DNA of 64,000 bases from Mucilaginibacter sp. 14171R-50 (GCF_010093045.1 NZ_CP048115.1:1178001-1242000), one strand, 5' to 3'. Positions 25,834 to 35,911 are shown, numbered from the stretch's first letter. Translations and numbers: made by a program. The notes: generated by a model from the letters alone, not told the origin.

Positions 25834-26280
25834 ATGCTTAAATTAATCCATGTGAGGTATTGGTACCTTCACATTTTAATCATTTTCTTATTCATCTTTG
25901 CCTGCACCCCAACAAAACACCCTGCCGGTGTGCGGCTATCATTAGTAAACAACCGGCAATCGATACAGATAAAAGGGCTTGATTATGCCGTAATGCAGGA
26001 TATAGCACGCGATACTGACAACACTGTATGGCAAAGCCTGGTGGCGGTTTACCGGATGCCGGCCGATACAGATCTGAAAAATTACCAGCCTGTGCAGCCG
26101 GGCCATTACCTTTTAAAGGATAGCGCGGTGGTTTTTACGCCCGATACCCCTTTTGTAAAAGGGCAGACTTACTTTATAAGAAATTATCGACTTGGCGAAG
26201 GCGCCAGGCTCATAGATTACATTAAAGGCCACTCGCAGCCCGGACGAACGCATTTTATTGATTTGATTTTTAAGGAATAA
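25834..26280 (+). CDS. Lipoprotein of unknown function
   Basis: 148 aa. Residues 1-24 form a signal peptide ending in the lipobox FIFAC, so the mature protein is a lipoprotein. The rest is beta-rich with no recognised domain. It is a single gene in front of the rimP operon promoter. Confidence 0.7.
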   Translation: MLKLIHVRYWYLHILIIFLFIFACTPTKHPAGVRLSLVNNRQSIQIKGLDYAVMQDIARDTDNTVWQSLVAVYRMPADTDLKNYQPVQPGHYLLKDSAVVFTPDTPFVKGQTYFIRNYRLGEGARLIDYIKGHSQPGRTHFIDLIFKE

Positions 26281-26282
26281 GC

Positions 26283-26313
26283 TTTGAAAAATGAAAAAAA
26301 CATGCTATATTTG
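26283..26313 (+). promoter_or_regulatory. Promoter of the rimP-nusA-infB operon
   Basis: TTTG at 26283-26286, a 19-bp spacer and TATATTTG at 26306-26313 form a full match to the Bacteroidetes promoter pattern. Transcription should begin near 26320, just before a terminator-like hairpin. Confidence 0.75.
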
Positions 26314-26325
26314 CATCTGAATTAA

Positions 26326-26358
26326 AAAAGAGGGGGCGTTTGTCCCCTCTTTTATTTT
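26326..26358 (+). terminator. Terminator-like hairpin in the rimP leader (possible attenuator)
   Basis: A 10-bp stem (AAAAGAGGGG / CCCCTCTTTT) with the loop GCGTTTGT is followed by ATTTTATC. It lies after the promoter and 60 bp before the rimP start, so it must be read through for the operon to be expressed. It could be an attenuator acted on by NusA, whose gene is in this operon (inference). Confidence 0.6.
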
Positions 26359-26417
26359 ATCAATCAAATTATCAACCGCTCCATCACCTTCCGGGATGCC
26401 GGGAAAAACATACGATA

Positions 26418-26882
26418 ATGAATATTGAAAAAAGAGTAACTGAACTGGTGGAGGAGAAGATTGCCGACATGCCAAACCTGTTTTTGGTGGATGTTAAAAT
26501 GCATCCGAATGGTAAGCTGATAGTACTGGTTGACGGAGACAACGGAATAGGGATTGCCGACTGTGTTGCCATAAGCAGGCATGTAGGCTTTCACCTGGAA
26601 GAAGAGAATGTAATTGATACGCCTTACAATCTTGAGGTTTCATCGCCGGGGATTGATGCGCCGCTAACATTAAAAAGGCAATATGCTAAAAACACAGGCC
26701 GCACGTTAGCTATAAAAATGAACGATGGTGCTAAACGCGAGGGCGTATTGAAGGAGGTTGGCGACGACTTTATAGTAATTAACGAAACAATAAAAGAAAA
26801 AGGGAAAAAGGCCGTAATTATTGAAAGCAATATCCCGACAGATAACATAACAGAAACAAAGGTTTTAATATCATTCAAGTAG
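26418..26882 (+). CDS. rimP: Ribosome maturation factor RimP
   Basis: 154 aa from the ATG at 26418; the frame open from 26340 reads through the leader hairpin and is rejected. RimP helps assemble the 30S subunit. The N-terminal alpha/beta domain contains LVDVKMHPNGKLIVLVDGDNGIGIADC and the diagnostic LEVSSPGIDAPL, followed by the SH3-like C-terminal domain. It is 3 bp before nusA, in the classic rimP-nusA-infB order. Confidence 0.97.
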   Translation: MNIEKRVTELVEEKIADMPNLFLVDVKMHPNGKLIVLVDGDNGIGIADCVAISRHVGFHLEEENVIDTPYNLEVSSPGIDAPLTLKRQYAKNTGRTLAIKMNDGAKREGVLKEVGDDFIVINETIKEKGKKAVIIESNIPTDNITETKVLISFK

Positions 26883-26885
26883 AAG

Positions 26886-28121
26886 ATGAGCAATATTAAT
26901 TTAATTGATTCTTTTCAGGAATTTAAAGATTTCAAGAACATTGACCGCCCAACCATGATGAGCGTTCTGGAAGACGTTTTCAGGAGTATGATCAGGAAAA
27001 AGTATGGAACGGACGAAAACTGTGACGTAATAGTAAACACAGATAACGGTGACTTAGAGATATGGCGCACACGTGTTGTGGTTGAGGATGGCTTTAGTGA
27101 GGATGACGACCTGGAGATAGAATTGGCCGAGGCTAAAACAATTGATGCTGATCTTGAAGTCGGAGATGAACAAATTGAGCAGATAACCCTGGAAAGCTTT
27201 GGCCGCCGTGCAATACTTGCTGCGCGTCAAACTTTGGTATCTAAAATATTGGAACTGGAGAAAGACGAGATCTTTAAAAAATATAAAGACCGCGTTGGCG
27301 AAATTGTTACCGGCGAGGTTTACCAGGTTTGGAAAAAAGAGACCCTGGTGCTTGATGATGAAGGTAACGAGCTTTTATTGCCAAAAACCGAACAGATACC
27401 TGCCGATTATTTCAAAAAAGGGGATAGCGTTAGGGCGATTATCAGCAAGGTTGATATGCTGAACAGTAACCCTAAAATTATTATTTCGCGCACGGCTCCC
27501 GAGTTTTTACAGCGTTTGTTCGAGATGGAAGTTCCTGAGATATTTGACGGGCTGATAACTATCAAGAAAATAGTTCGCGAACCGGGCGAAAGGGCAAAAG
27601 TGGCCGTAGAATCGTACGATGACCGTATCGATCCGGTTGGCGCCTGCGTAGGTATGAAAGGGTCGCGTATCCATGGTATCGTTCGCGAATTGAAGAACGA
27701 GAACATCGACGTGATAAACTTTACGAACAATATTCAGTTGTATATACAGCGCGCCTTATCACCGGCCAAGATCACATCTATCAAATTAGATGATGAGAAA
27801 AAAACGGCAGCGGTTTACTTAAAGCCCGATCAGGTATCGTTAGCTATAGGCAGGGGCGGCCATAACATTAAACTGGCCGGTAAATTAACAGGTTATGAAA
27901 TTGATGTTTACCGCGAAGCCGACGAGCACGATGAGGACGTGGATATCGAAGAGTTCTCGGATGAGATCGATAGCTGGATAATTGACGAGTTTAAACGTAT
28001 TGGCCTTGATACTGCTAAATCTGTACTGGCATTATCAGTAGGCGAACTGGTTAAACGCACTGATCTGGAAGAAGAAACAATAAAAGATGTTTTATCAATT
28101 TTGCAGGCAGAATTTGAATAA
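26886..28121 (+). CDS. nusA: Transcription termination/antitermination factor NusA
   Basis: 411 aa, lacking the C-terminal acidic repeats of the longer enterobacterial form. Order: N-terminal RNA-polymerase-binding domain, S1 domain (VGEIVTGEVYQVWKKETLVL), KH1 (VGACVGMKGSRIHGIVREL) and KH2 (AIGRGGHNIKLAGKLTGYEI), then a short helix-hairpin-helix-like tail. It controls pausing, termination and antitermination. In other bacteria NusA acts on its own operon's leader, which fits the hairpin upstream of rimP. Confidence 0.97.
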   Translation: MSNINLIDSFQEFKDFKNIDRPTMMSVLEDVFRSMIRKKYGTDENCDVIVNTDNGDLEIWRTRVVVEDGFSEDDDLEIELAEAKTIDADLEVGDEQIEQITLESFGRRAILAARQTLVSKILELEKDEIFKKYKDRVGEIVTGEVYQVWKKETLVLDDEGNELLLPKTEQIPADYFKKGDSVRAIISKVDMLNSNPKIIISRTAPEFLQRLFEMEVPEIFDGLITIKKIVREPGERAKVAVESYDDRIDPVGACVGMKGSRIHGIVRELKNENIDVINFTNNIQLYIQRALSPAKITSIKLDDEKKTAAVYLKPDQVSLAIGRGGHNIKLAGKLTGYEIDVYREADEHDEDVDIEEFSDEIDSWIIDEFKRIGLDTAKSVLALSVGELVKRTDLEEETIKDVLSILQAEFE

Positions 28122-28145
28122 ACAGAATAACAAAAATTAAAATCG

Positions 28146-28153
28146 TATTTTTG
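28146..28153 (+). promoter_or_regulatory. Possible internal promoter for infB
   Basis: TATTTTTG fits TAnnTTTG and lies in the 59-bp gap between nusA and infB, 27 bp before the ATG. No clear TTTG is found at the right distance upstream. Confidence 0.4.
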
Positions 28154-28180
28154 CGATAATTAGCAGAGAAAATTTAATAA

Positions 28181-31135
28181 ATGTCAGAAGACAAATCCAT
28201 AAAATTAATAAAAGCAGTAAAAGAACTGAACATTGGTATGGGTACCATTGTCGATTTCTTAGCTTCCAAAGGTTACAAGGTTGAAAAGCAACCCATGGCT
28301 AAGCTGGATAACGATATGTACACTACTTTGTTGAAGGAGTTTGCTGTTGATAAAATTATTAAGGAGGAGGCCAAACAGATCAAGATTGGCAACATCCGCA
28401 AGGAAGAAGGTGTTCAAACACCAGAGCGCCCTGCAGAGCAGCCACGTCGTTCCCGGGATTTTGAGAACGAAGAGATATTGATAAAAAACACCGGCCATTT
28501 TACTTCGCCTCAGGCTGAAAAGCCTAAACCCGCCGAGCCTGTACAGGCGAAGGCTGAAGAGCGCAACGATGCGTTGCCTGGTGTAAAGGTAATTGGTAAA
28601 ATAGACCTTAATAACCTTAATGCAAAACCGCCGGTTGAAGAGAAAGCCGCACCAGTTGCCGAAACTCCGAAGGCGGCTGAACCCGTTGCAGAGAAGCCTG
28701 CTCCTGTTGCCGAAGCGCCAAAAGCTGAACCTGTAGCAGAGAAGCCTGCTCCTGTAGCCGAAGCGCCAAAAGCCGAGCCAGTAGCAGAGAGCCCTGCACC
28801 CGTTGCCGAAACACCCAAAGCCGCGCCGGTTGCTGAAAATGCCACTCCGGCATCAGACGCATCCGCAGTTGAAGGAGATACAACCGCCGAAAGCGACGAC
28901 GAAGTTATACGCGCAAGCGCTGAGCGGTTAAGCGGGCCAAAAATTATTGGCAAAATAACTTTACCGGTAAACCAGCCAAAACGCGGCGGGCCGGTAGCGT
29001 CTTCATCAAATGCTGCAGGCAACGCTGCAGATCAAAAACGCAAACGCAAGCGCAAAGACCAGCAGGGCGGCAACGCCGGCCAGCAGGCACCGCCAAGCGG
29101 TACTATAAATCCTAACCGCCCTGATTTCAGGAACAGGCCGGCAGGCCCTCCGGGTGGTGGTAACCGCCCTGATTTTAGGGGAGGCAGAAATGCGCCTATA
29201 GGGGGCCCTAAAGAAGAACCTACAGAAAAAGATATACAAGACCAGATAAAGGCTACACTGGCACGCTTAAGCGGGGCAGGTAAGTCGGGTAAGTTTGCAC
29301 AGCGCGCTAAGTTCCGCCGTCAAAAACGTGATGACGTTGCCGCAACTGCTGAAGAACTTGCAATGGAGCAGGACGCAATGTCTAAAGTGATCAAGGTTAC
29401 TGAGTTTGTTACGGCAAACGAACTGGCTTTGATGATGGATGTATCTGTAACCCAGATCATCTCGACATGTATGAGTCTCGGTATGTTTGTATCGATAAAC
29501 CAGCGTCTGGATGCCGAAACCCTTAGCATTGTTGCCGAGGAGTTTGGATACCAGGTTGAGTTTGTGAAACCACAAGACGAAGAAGCCAACCTTGATCAGC
29601 CTGATGATCCTGCAGATCTGGTGCCGCGTGCGCCGATTGTGACCATCATGGGCCACGTTGACCATGGTAAAACATCGTTACTGGATTTTATACGCAAAAC
29701 AAATGTAATTGGCGGCGAGGCGGGTGGCATAACCCAGCACATCGGTGCATATGAGGTTACCTTGCCGGATAATAAAGGTAAGATCACCTTCCTGGATACG
29801 CCGGGTCACGAAGCGTTTACCGCTATGCGTGCAAGGGGTGCACAGGTAACAGATATTGTTATTATTGTTATTGCCGCTGATGATAGCGTGATGCCTCAAA
29901 CAAAAGAGGCCATTAACCATGCACAAGCTGCAGGCGCACCAATTATATTCGCGTTTAACAAAATGGACAGGCCGGGTGCTAATGCTGATAAGATACGCGA
30001 GCAGTTATCAACCATGAACATTTTGGTTGAAGAGTGGGGCGGTAAATATCAAACCCAGGAAATATCGGCCAAGACCGGATTAAACGTTGATCTGCTGTTA
30101 GAAAAAGTATTGTTAGAAGCAGAGCTACTGGAGCTAAAAGCCAACCCTAACAAACGTGCCGTAGGTACGGTTATCGAGGCCGCTTTAGATAAAGGCCGTG
30201 GTATCGTTACTACAATATTAGTGCAGGCGGGCCGCCTTAAAGTAGGCGATCCGATACTTGCCGGTTGCTACAGCGGGCGCGTAAAAGCGTTGACCAACGA
30301 ACGGGGCCAGCGGGTTGAATCTGCAGGGCCATCAACACCGGTACAGGTATTGGGTATGCAGGGCGCACCTACCGCTGGCGATAAGTTCAACGTGTTGGAT
30401 ACCGAGCCTGAAGCACGCGAAATTGCTAACAAACGTTTACAATTACAGCGCGAACAAGGGTTACGTACACAAAAACACATTACACTTGATGAAATTGGCC
30501 GTCGTTTAGCGGTTGGTAACTTCAAGGAACTTAACATTATTGTTAAGGGTGACGTGGATGGTTCTATCGAAGCGTTATCCGATTCGTTGTTGAAGCTTTC
30601 TACCGAGCAAATACAGGTTAACATCATATCCAAAGCCGTAGGCCAGATATCAGAATCTGACGTGTTGCTGGCTTCAGCATCAGATGCTATCATCATCGGT
30701 TTCCAGGTACGTCCATCAGGAAGTGCGCGGAAGCTGGCTGAGGCCGAGCAAATAGATATCAGGCTTTACTCAATCATCTATGACGCTATCAACGAGATAA
30801 AGGCCGCGATGGAAGGTATGCTTGCACCAACTTTTGAAGAGAAGATTGTTGCTAACGTAGAGATACGCGAAACCTTTAAGATCAGCAAAGTGGGTACTAT
30901 TGCAGGTTGTATGGTGCTTGATGGTAAGATTAACCGTAACAGCAAGATACGTATCATTCGCGATGGCGTAGTTATACACACTGGCGAACTGGCATCACTT
31001 AAACGTTTCAAAGACGATGTTAAAGAAGTTGCCACAGGTTACGAGTGCGGTTTAAATATTGCAAACTACAACAACATCGAAGTTGGTGATATAGTAGAAG
31101 CATACGAAAACGTAGAGGTGAAACGTAAATTGTAA
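28181..31135 (+). CDS. infB: Translation initiation factor IF-2
   Basis: 984 aa. Residues 1-50 are the IF2-N HTH-like domain ([25 protein letters not shown]). A long low-complexity region follows, including three 48-bp tandem units (28685-28828) that encode [20 protein letters not shown] repeats. A second IF2-N-like region ([20 protein letters not shown]) precedes the GTPase domain: G1 GHVDHGKT, G3 DTPGHE, G4 NKMD. Domains II-IV follow. IF-2 brings fMet-tRNA to the 30S subunit. Confidence 0.98.
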   Translation: MSEDKSIKLIKAVKELNIGMGTIVDFLASKGYKVEKQPMAKLDNDMYTTLLKEFAVDKIIKEEAKQIKIGNIRKEEGVQTPERPAEQPRRSRDFENEEILIKNTGHFTSPQAEKPKPAEPVQAKAEERNDALPGVKVIGKIDLNNLNAKPPVEEKAAPVAETPKAAEPVAEKPAPVAEAPKAEPVAEKPAPVAEAPKAEPVAESPAPVAETPKAAPVAENATPASDASAVEGDTTAESDDEVIRASAERLSGPKIIGKITLPVNQPKRGGPVASSSNAAGNAADQKRKRKRKDQQGGNAGQQAPPSGTINPNRPDFRNRPAGPPGGGNRPDFRGGRNAPIGGPKEEPTEKDIQDQIKATLARLSGAGKSGKFAQRAKFRRQKRDDVAATAEELAMEQDAMSKVIKVTEFVTANELALMMDVSVTQIISTCMSLGMFVSINQRLDAETLSIVAEEFGYQVEFVKPQDEEANLDQPDDPADLVPRAPIVTIMGHVDHGKTSLLDFIRKTNVIGGEAGGITQHIGAYEVTLPDNKGKITFLDTPGHEAFTAMRARGAQVTDIVIIVIAADDSVMPQTKEAINHAQAAGAPIIFAFNKMDRPGANADKIREQLSTMNILVEEWGGKYQTQEISAKTGLNVDLLLEKVLLEAELLELKANPNKRAVGTVIEAALDKGRGIVTTILVQAGRLKVGDPILAGCYSGRVKALTNERGQRVESAGPSTPVQVLGMQGAPTAGDKFNVLDTEPEAREIANKRLQLQREQGLRTQKHITLDEIGRRLAVGNFKELNIIVKGDVDGSIEALSDSLLKLSTEQIQVNIISKAVGQISESDVLLASASDAIIIGFQVRPSGSARKLAEAEQIDIRLYSIIYDAINEIKAAMEGMLAPTFEEKIVANVEIRETFKISKVGTIAGCMVLDGKINRNSKIRIIRDGVVIHTGELASLKRFKDDVKEVATGYECGLNIANYNNIEVGDIVEAYENVEVKRKL
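28685..28828 (+). repeat. Three tandem 48-bp repeats inside infB
   Basis: Three consecutive units start with GTTGCAGAG/GTAGCAGAG and each encodes about [16 protein letters not shown]; flanking half-units are more degenerate. Copies one and two are nearly identical at the DNA level, so the number may vary among strains. Confidence 0.75.
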
Positions 31136-31154
31136 AAGCAATTTGATCATATTT

Positions 31155-31186
31155 AAAAAGGACGGCCATAGCCGTCCTTTTTGTTT
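31155..31186. terminator. Bidirectional terminator after infB
   Basis: AAAAAGGACGGC and GCCGTCCTTTTT form a perfect 12-bp stem with a 4-nt loop, 19 bp after the infB stop. The helicase gene converges from the other side. Confidence 0.92.
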
Positions 31187-31215
31187 TACTGCTAAAATCC
31201 TTACGGTTCCGGAAT

Positions 31216-33852
31216 TTAAAACCCCTTTTTACGCGTAACTCCCGGTTTCCTGCTTTTGGCGGAGGGCCTGTCTGCAACTTCTTCTGCACCATAGCGCCGG
31301 GCCATTTTAGCTATACGTTCTTCCATTGTTTCGGTGGTCAGGCGTTCACGGCCCAGGCTGTCAACTAATATGGGGAAGGCAAAAGGTGTTGGGCGTTCAA
31401 TATTTTTGAGGATGATATTTTGCGTTTGGATGCGCTGCAAAGCTGCACGCAGCCTAAACTCTTCCAGTTGAAACGCCAGTGCCTCGTTATAAGCCTGGCG
31501 CACCAATAGGTTGTCCGGCTCATATTCGTTAAACACTTCAAACAACAATGATGTGGATGCCTGCAAATGCTTGTTCTTTACCTGCTGACCAGGATATCCG
31601 GTAAATACCAGTCCGCCGATATGCGCTATGTCCCTGAATTTGCGGCGCGCCATTTCATTAGAGTTAAGGCTGTTTTGTATATCGCTGATAAGATTATTGA
31701 TACTAAAGAAATCGGCATCTTCCAAAGCTTCCTCTATAGGAATGTCTTCATCTGTGAGCAGTTCAAAACCATAATCATTCATGGCTATCGAAAAGCTTGC
31801 AGGCTTTATCTTGGAGATGCGATAGGCCAGCAAACTTGCCATCCCTTCGTGCACCAGTCTTCCCTCAAAAGGATAAAATAACAAATGGTGCCCCTCGCGT
31901 GATCTGAACGACTCGATCAAAAACTCGTGCCGTTCCGGCAGATGGGATAACTGGGCTTGCAGATCAAATAAAGGTTTAAGGGCGCGTACTTCTATGTCCG
32001 TTTCGATACCGTTGGCTACCTCATCCAGCTTATCCCTGAATACAGCAGACAGTTGTGAAGACAAAGGCATCCTGCCGCCTGCCCAGCTTGGTATCAGGCC
32101 TTTTGTCTTGGTGGATTTTTTAACATAAGCCGTCATTTCCTTTACCTTAACAAACTCAAGGCTCCGGCCTGCAAACCAAAAAGTATCGCCGGGTTTTAGC
32201 TTGGATATAAAACCTTCTTCTAGAGTACCCAGGCTGCCGCCGCTTAGCCATTTAACACGGATACTGAGTTCACTGGTAATGGTACCGATGCTAAGGCGGT
32301 GGCGGAGGGCAACCCGCCGGCTATTGACCTTGAAAAGACCGTTATCTACCTCAACCTTTAAAAACTCATCGTACTGTGCAAGAGTTTTGCCGCCGTTGGT
32401 AATAAAATCAAGCAGCTGGTTAAATTCATCCCGCCGCAGGTCGGCAAAGGCAAAGGTGGTTTTTATTTCCCGGAACAGCTCATCAGCCCTAAAGCCGTCA
32501 GATACGGCCAAGGTAACCATAAACTGTATCAGCACATCAAAGGTAAGTAGCATTGGGTCACGGCTTTCAAATACACCTTTTTTAATGGCCCCTTTAAGCG
32601 CAGCGCCTTCCAATAGTTCAAGCGAATGGGTGGGCACAAAATATGCCTTTGATATAGCCCCGGGATGATGGCCGCTGCGCCCCGCGCGTTGCATAAAACG
32701 CGCCACGCCTTTCGGGCTGCCGACCTGTACAACCGTGTCTACGGGGCGAAAATCGACACCGAGATCGAGGCTTGATGTACACACCACAACTTTTAGGGCT
32801 TCGGCATGCAGGGCTTGCTCCACCCAGTTACGCAGTTCATTGTCGAGCGAGCCATGGTGCATGGCCATAATGCCCGCATATTCGGGATAGTTATCGATAA
32901 TGGCGTGGTACCAGATCTCGCTTTGCGACCGGGTATTGGTAAATATCAGCGTGGTTTTACTCTTAGCCACTATCTCCATCACCTGCGGCAACAGCTTTAC
33001 ACCAATATGCCCCGCCCAGCTGTAGTTTTCAATATTTTCGGGGATGACAGATTCTATCACCAGTCTTTTATCAATATTGGCGCGCACCATTTTTATCTGC
33101 TCGGGCGGGAAGTCGTTCCCAAGCAATACCTCGGCCGCCTGTTCCAAATTGCCGATGGTTGCGCTGATACCCCAGATTTTAAGTTTGCTGTTTGCTGTTT
33201 GCAGTGGGCTGTTGGTTACTTGGTTAACTTTTCCTGCCAACTGCAAATCGCCTACCGCTAACTCGTCCCTGCCATTTGCCAACTGCAAACTGCCAACTGA
33301 AGCAAGGGCCTTAAGGCGCGAAAGTCCCAACTCCACCTGTACACCGCGCTTGGTGCCGAGCAACTCGTGCCACTCATCGCAAACCATTACCTGTAGGCCT
33401 TTAAATACCTTATCATACTCCTTTTGGGCCAGCATCAGATGCAGGCTTTCGGGGGTGGTGAGCAATACCTCGGGTAGTTTCTTTTTCAGGGCGGCTTTTT
33501 CGGCGGCGGACGTGTCGCCAGTGCGGGTCATGATACGCCAGGGCAGGCCGATATCGTCGCATACCTCTTGCATAGCCTTGCGTATATCGTTGGTTAATGC
33601 GCGCAGGGGCGTTATCCATAACATCAATAGGCCGTTGTTCTTTTGCGTAGTATAAGTATCGGGGTGTTTGTTTATAAAGTCTGCCAAAAAGGGCAAAAAC
33701 AATGCAAAGGTTTTACCGCTGCCGGTAGGCGCGTTCAGTAAGCCCGAATAACCTGAAAGATACGCGGCCTCCATCTCTTTTTGAAACGGGAACTGCTTCC
33801 ACTGCTTTTGCCTGTACCATTGCTGTATTACGGTTTGTCCTTTTGTAAGCAT
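31216..33852 (-). CDS. Lhr-like DEAD/DExH helicase (ligase-associated type) with in-frame repeat insertion
   Basis: 878 aa. Walker A is in NAPTGSGKTFALF, the DExH box reads CDEWHE, motif III is ISATIG and motif VI is QRAGRSGHHPGA. The C-terminal Lhr winged-helix and core domain follow. This group often sits with an ATP-dependent ligase and a metallophosphoesterase and is linked to DNA repair; those partners are not here. Residues ~185-223, between LSRLKALA and KLKIWGISATIG, are an extra segment made of GCAAACTGC-type intergenic repeats inserted in frame just before motif III. The start ATG at 33852 fits the family. Confidence 0.9.
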   Translation of the reverse strand: MLTKGQTVIQQWYRQKQWKQFPFQKEMEAAYLSGYSGLLNAPTGSGKTFALFLPFLADFINKHPDTYTTQKNNGLLMLWITPLRALTNDIRKAMQEVCDDIGLPWRIMTRTGDTSAAEKAALKKKLPEVLLTTPESLHLMLAQKEYDKVFKGLQVMVCDEWHELLGTKRGVQVELGLSRLKALASVGSLQLANGRDELAVGDLQLAGKVNQVTNSPLQTANSKLKIWGISATIGNLEQAAEVLLGNDFPPEQIKMVRANIDKRLVIESVIPENIENYSWAGHIGVKLLPQVMEIVAKSKTTLIFTNTRSQSEIWYHAIIDNYPEYAGIMAMHHGSLDNELRNWVEQALHAEALKVVVCTSSLDLGVDFRPVDTVVQVGSPKGVARFMQRAGRSGHHPGAISKAYFVPTHSLELLEGAALKGAIKKGVFESRDPMLLTFDVLIQFMVTLAVSDGFRADELFREIKTTFAFADLRRDEFNQLLDFITNGGKTLAQYDEFLKVEVDNGLFKVNSRRVALRHRLSIGTITSELSIRVKWLSGGSLGTLEEGFISKLKPGDTFWFAGRSLEFVKVKEMTAYVKKSTKTKGLIPSWAGGRMPLSSQLSAVFRDKLDEVANGIETDIEVRALKPLFDLQAQLSHLPERHEFLIESFRSREGHHLLFYPFEGRLVHEGMASLLAYRISKIKPASFSIAMNDYGFELLTDEDIPIEEALEDADFFSINNLISDIQNSLNSNEMARRKFRDIAHIGGLVFTGYPGQQVKNKHLQASTSLLFEVFNEYEPDNLLVRQAYNEALAFQLEEFRLRAALQRIQTQNIILKNIERPTPFAFPILVDSLGRERLTTETMEERIAKMARRYGAEEVADRPSAKSRKPGVTRKKGF
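33184..33303. repeat. GCAAACTGC-type repeat inserted in the helicase gene
   Basis: About 120 bp built of TTTGCTGTTTGCTG and TTTGCAGT units on one side and the inverted AACTGCAAACTGCCAACTGA on the other. Related units lie at 18687-18717. The length is a multiple of three and no stop is made, so the gene stays open. Confidence 0.75.
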
Positions 33853-33923
33853 TGTTTATGATAACAAAATACGCTAATATTGGTTATAGCTATCAACTGT
33901 AAATTAATTAAATTGTTACAACC

Positions 33924-34574
33924 ATGATATCGTCGCGATATTTATTTATACCCTTACTTGCCATTATTGTAATATCATGCAAGCAAAAGCCAGCTTCAAC
34001 GGCCGATAATAGCCAGGCCGAAGATACTACCGTAAATAAGGTTGATACCGCCGTTGTTGACCTTCCCGGCGATAAGCCCATACCACTTGCCCAGTTAGTT
34101 GTACCGGGAATAAGCCTTGGCCAAACAACCATAAACGAAAGCAGCGAAAATATCTATACACGTTTAGGCAAACCCGATGCCGGGGATGCGGCTATGGGTA
34201 AAAGCATAGCTATCTGGTATGCCAACCACGATACTACCGGCTATGTTACTCAAATGTATTTTTCGCGCGATATGGGTAACGACGAAACCAGCCGCGTTAA
34301 ACAGGTAAGGGTTACTTCACCGGTATTTAAAGTAACCAATAAGCTGCATACCGGCGCGCCTTTAAAAGATGCAATGGCCTTATATCACCTAAAAAAAGTG
34401 GCAACATTTACCGATAAAGGAAATAGCCGCAGCCTTTACGACGATGCCAAAGCAGGCATCGGTTTTGAAGCGGATGATAAAAATATCATTACCGGTATTA
34501 CAGTACACGAGCCGGGTAAAGATGTAACAACCACTTACCTGCCGTTCTTCGCCGATCTAAAACCGGTTAAATAA
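33924..34574 (+). CDS. Lipoprotein of unknown function
   Basis: 216 aa. The signal peptide ends in the lipobox VISC (Cys at residue 19), followed by a Ser/Thr/Asp-rich linker. The folded part starts at LVVPGISLGQTTINESSENIYTRLGKPD, which resembles the small domains found in lipoproteins that sense or bind at the envelope, but no family is recognised. It is divergent from the helicase and converges on the next gene with a 17-bp gap and no obvious terminator. Confidence 0.72.
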   Translation: MISSRYLFIPLLAIIVISCKQKPASTADNSQAEDTTVNKVDTAVVDLPGDKPIPLAQLVVPGISLGQTTINESSENIYTRLGKPDAGDAAMGKSIAIWYANHDTTGYVTQMYFSRDMGNDETSRVKQVRVTSPVFKVTNKLHTGAPLKDAMALYHLKKVATFTDKGNSRSLYDDAKAGIGFEADDKNIITGITVHEPGKDVTTTYLPFFADLKPVK

Positions 34575-34591
34575 AACCGATAAAGGGGAAC

Positions 34592-35734
34592 TTATTTGTG
34601 CGCCGCCAGGTAATCGTGTACTTCCTGATCAACATCAAGGATATCAATATTAGGTTTGATGATGCGCCAGTTACCGTCGACTAAAAAGTACCTTGGCACG
34701 TTAGTGATCTTCCAGTTGGCTACATTTGGCGAATTGTTGCCTTTAAAATCAGCCACCTGTGGCCAGGTCAGATTATTTTGCTTAACTGCCCGTTTCCATA
34801 CCTGGGGGTAAGCATCTATTGAAACACTTACAACGGCAAAATGCTTTTTATCGCTATCGGTAATAATAAGGCCCTTAGCAATTTTAGCATGGTTCAATTG
34901 GCAAAGCCGGTTGCCCGATATCCAAAATTCAACCAGGGTTAATTTTCCTTTGAATGGTAGCCTGGTAAATTCTTTGCCATCGGGCATTTCACCAATAATA
35001 TCCGGGGCTTCTGAGCCCGGTAAAAGTTTTACCAGTACGCTTAGCTTATCGGCTACCGATTGTCCGTCGGATGTTTTTTTGGCATCATCAGGGAGTTTAG
35101 ATAAAAGCTTGTTGTATTCAACAGGATACTCATCCATATACTGTAACGACATGATATGTGGTGCAACAACGTTATCCGGGTGCCGGGATATATAAGCATC
35201 CAAAATTTTTGGCTCCAGTTTTCTTCTTTGAGTTTGAAGGTCGCGGGTTTTTTTGAATAGGGCGGAGCGCTCTTTCTTTGACTGCTCCCTGGCAGCGTGC
35301 GAATCTATAACTACAAGCATCGAATCTATACTGTGGTTTAAGCCGCCTGCTATCTCGTTTTCTGTTTTATAATAATCTGATAATTGCTGTTGGGTTTTTG
35401 ACGTAGACGTTATCTCCGGGTAAACCCCTTTGGTGTTGGCCTTCGCATCAATAATGTATTTGCCGTTTTCAAGATAAACCTCGAAGTTATTTTTAGCACT
35501 TAAAGGCTTGTCGCTGTCAATTATCGATAAAGTATAATATCTCGGGCTTTCCACAGGCGTAGTGATAGTAGCGCTGCCATTTGTAAGGGGCTGGGTAAGC
35601 AATTGCTCTTTACCCTTTGATAATATAATGCTTCCGTTTGTAACATGGGACTTAATAGTAACTTCAAATTTCGGGGTATTGTTACAGGCGACTATTAGAA
35701 AACAAAGGGTAATTAGATATAGGTTATACTTCAT
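34592..35734 (-). CDS. Thioredoxin-fold lipoprotein lacking the CXXC motif
   Basis: 380 aa from the ATG at 35734 (lipobox LIVAC); the frame open to 35845 is not needed. Residues ~20-120 look like a DUF4369-type beta domain and ~130-220 are helical and charged. The C-terminal ~140 residues are a TlpA/AhpC-type thioredoxin fold (LTLVEFWISGN...VPRYFLVDGNWRII, with the cis-Pro). Where relatives have WCxPC this protein has GNRLC: the first Cys is Asn275 and only Cys278 remains. It is therefore unlikely to be a normal disulfide reductase. Confidence 0.85.
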   Translation of the reverse strand: MKYNLYLITLCFLIVACNNTPKFEVTIKSHVTNGSIILSKGKEQLLTQPLTNGSATITTPVESPRYYTLSIIDSDKPLSAKNNFEVYLENGKYIIDAKANTKGVYPEITSTSKTQQQLSDYYKTENEIAGGLNHSIDSMLVVIDSHAAREQSKKERSALFKKTRDLQTQRRKLEPKILDAYISRHPDNVVAPHIMSLQYMDEYPVEYNKLLSKLPDDAKKTSDGQSVADKLSVLVKLLPGSEAPDIIGEMPDGKEFTRLPFKGKLTLVEFWISGNRLCQLNHAKIAKGLIITDSDKKHFAVVSVSIDAYPQVWKRAVKQNNLTWPQVADFKGNNSPNVANWKITNVPRYFLVDGNWRIIKPNIDILDVDQEVHDYLAAHK

Positions 35735-35911
35735 AGTTTTAAATGTAACAAGGTGCCCTAAAATATGAAATATCCTGGCTTTGCGGGTAAAAACGTGGCT
35801 GTATGAGGTAAAAATATTGAAACCTAAAGGCTTACAAAAAAACATTCTGCTTAGACTGTTTCTAAATAGTTATTATCGTTCCATTAAACCGAAACCATTT
35901 CTATCTTTTGG

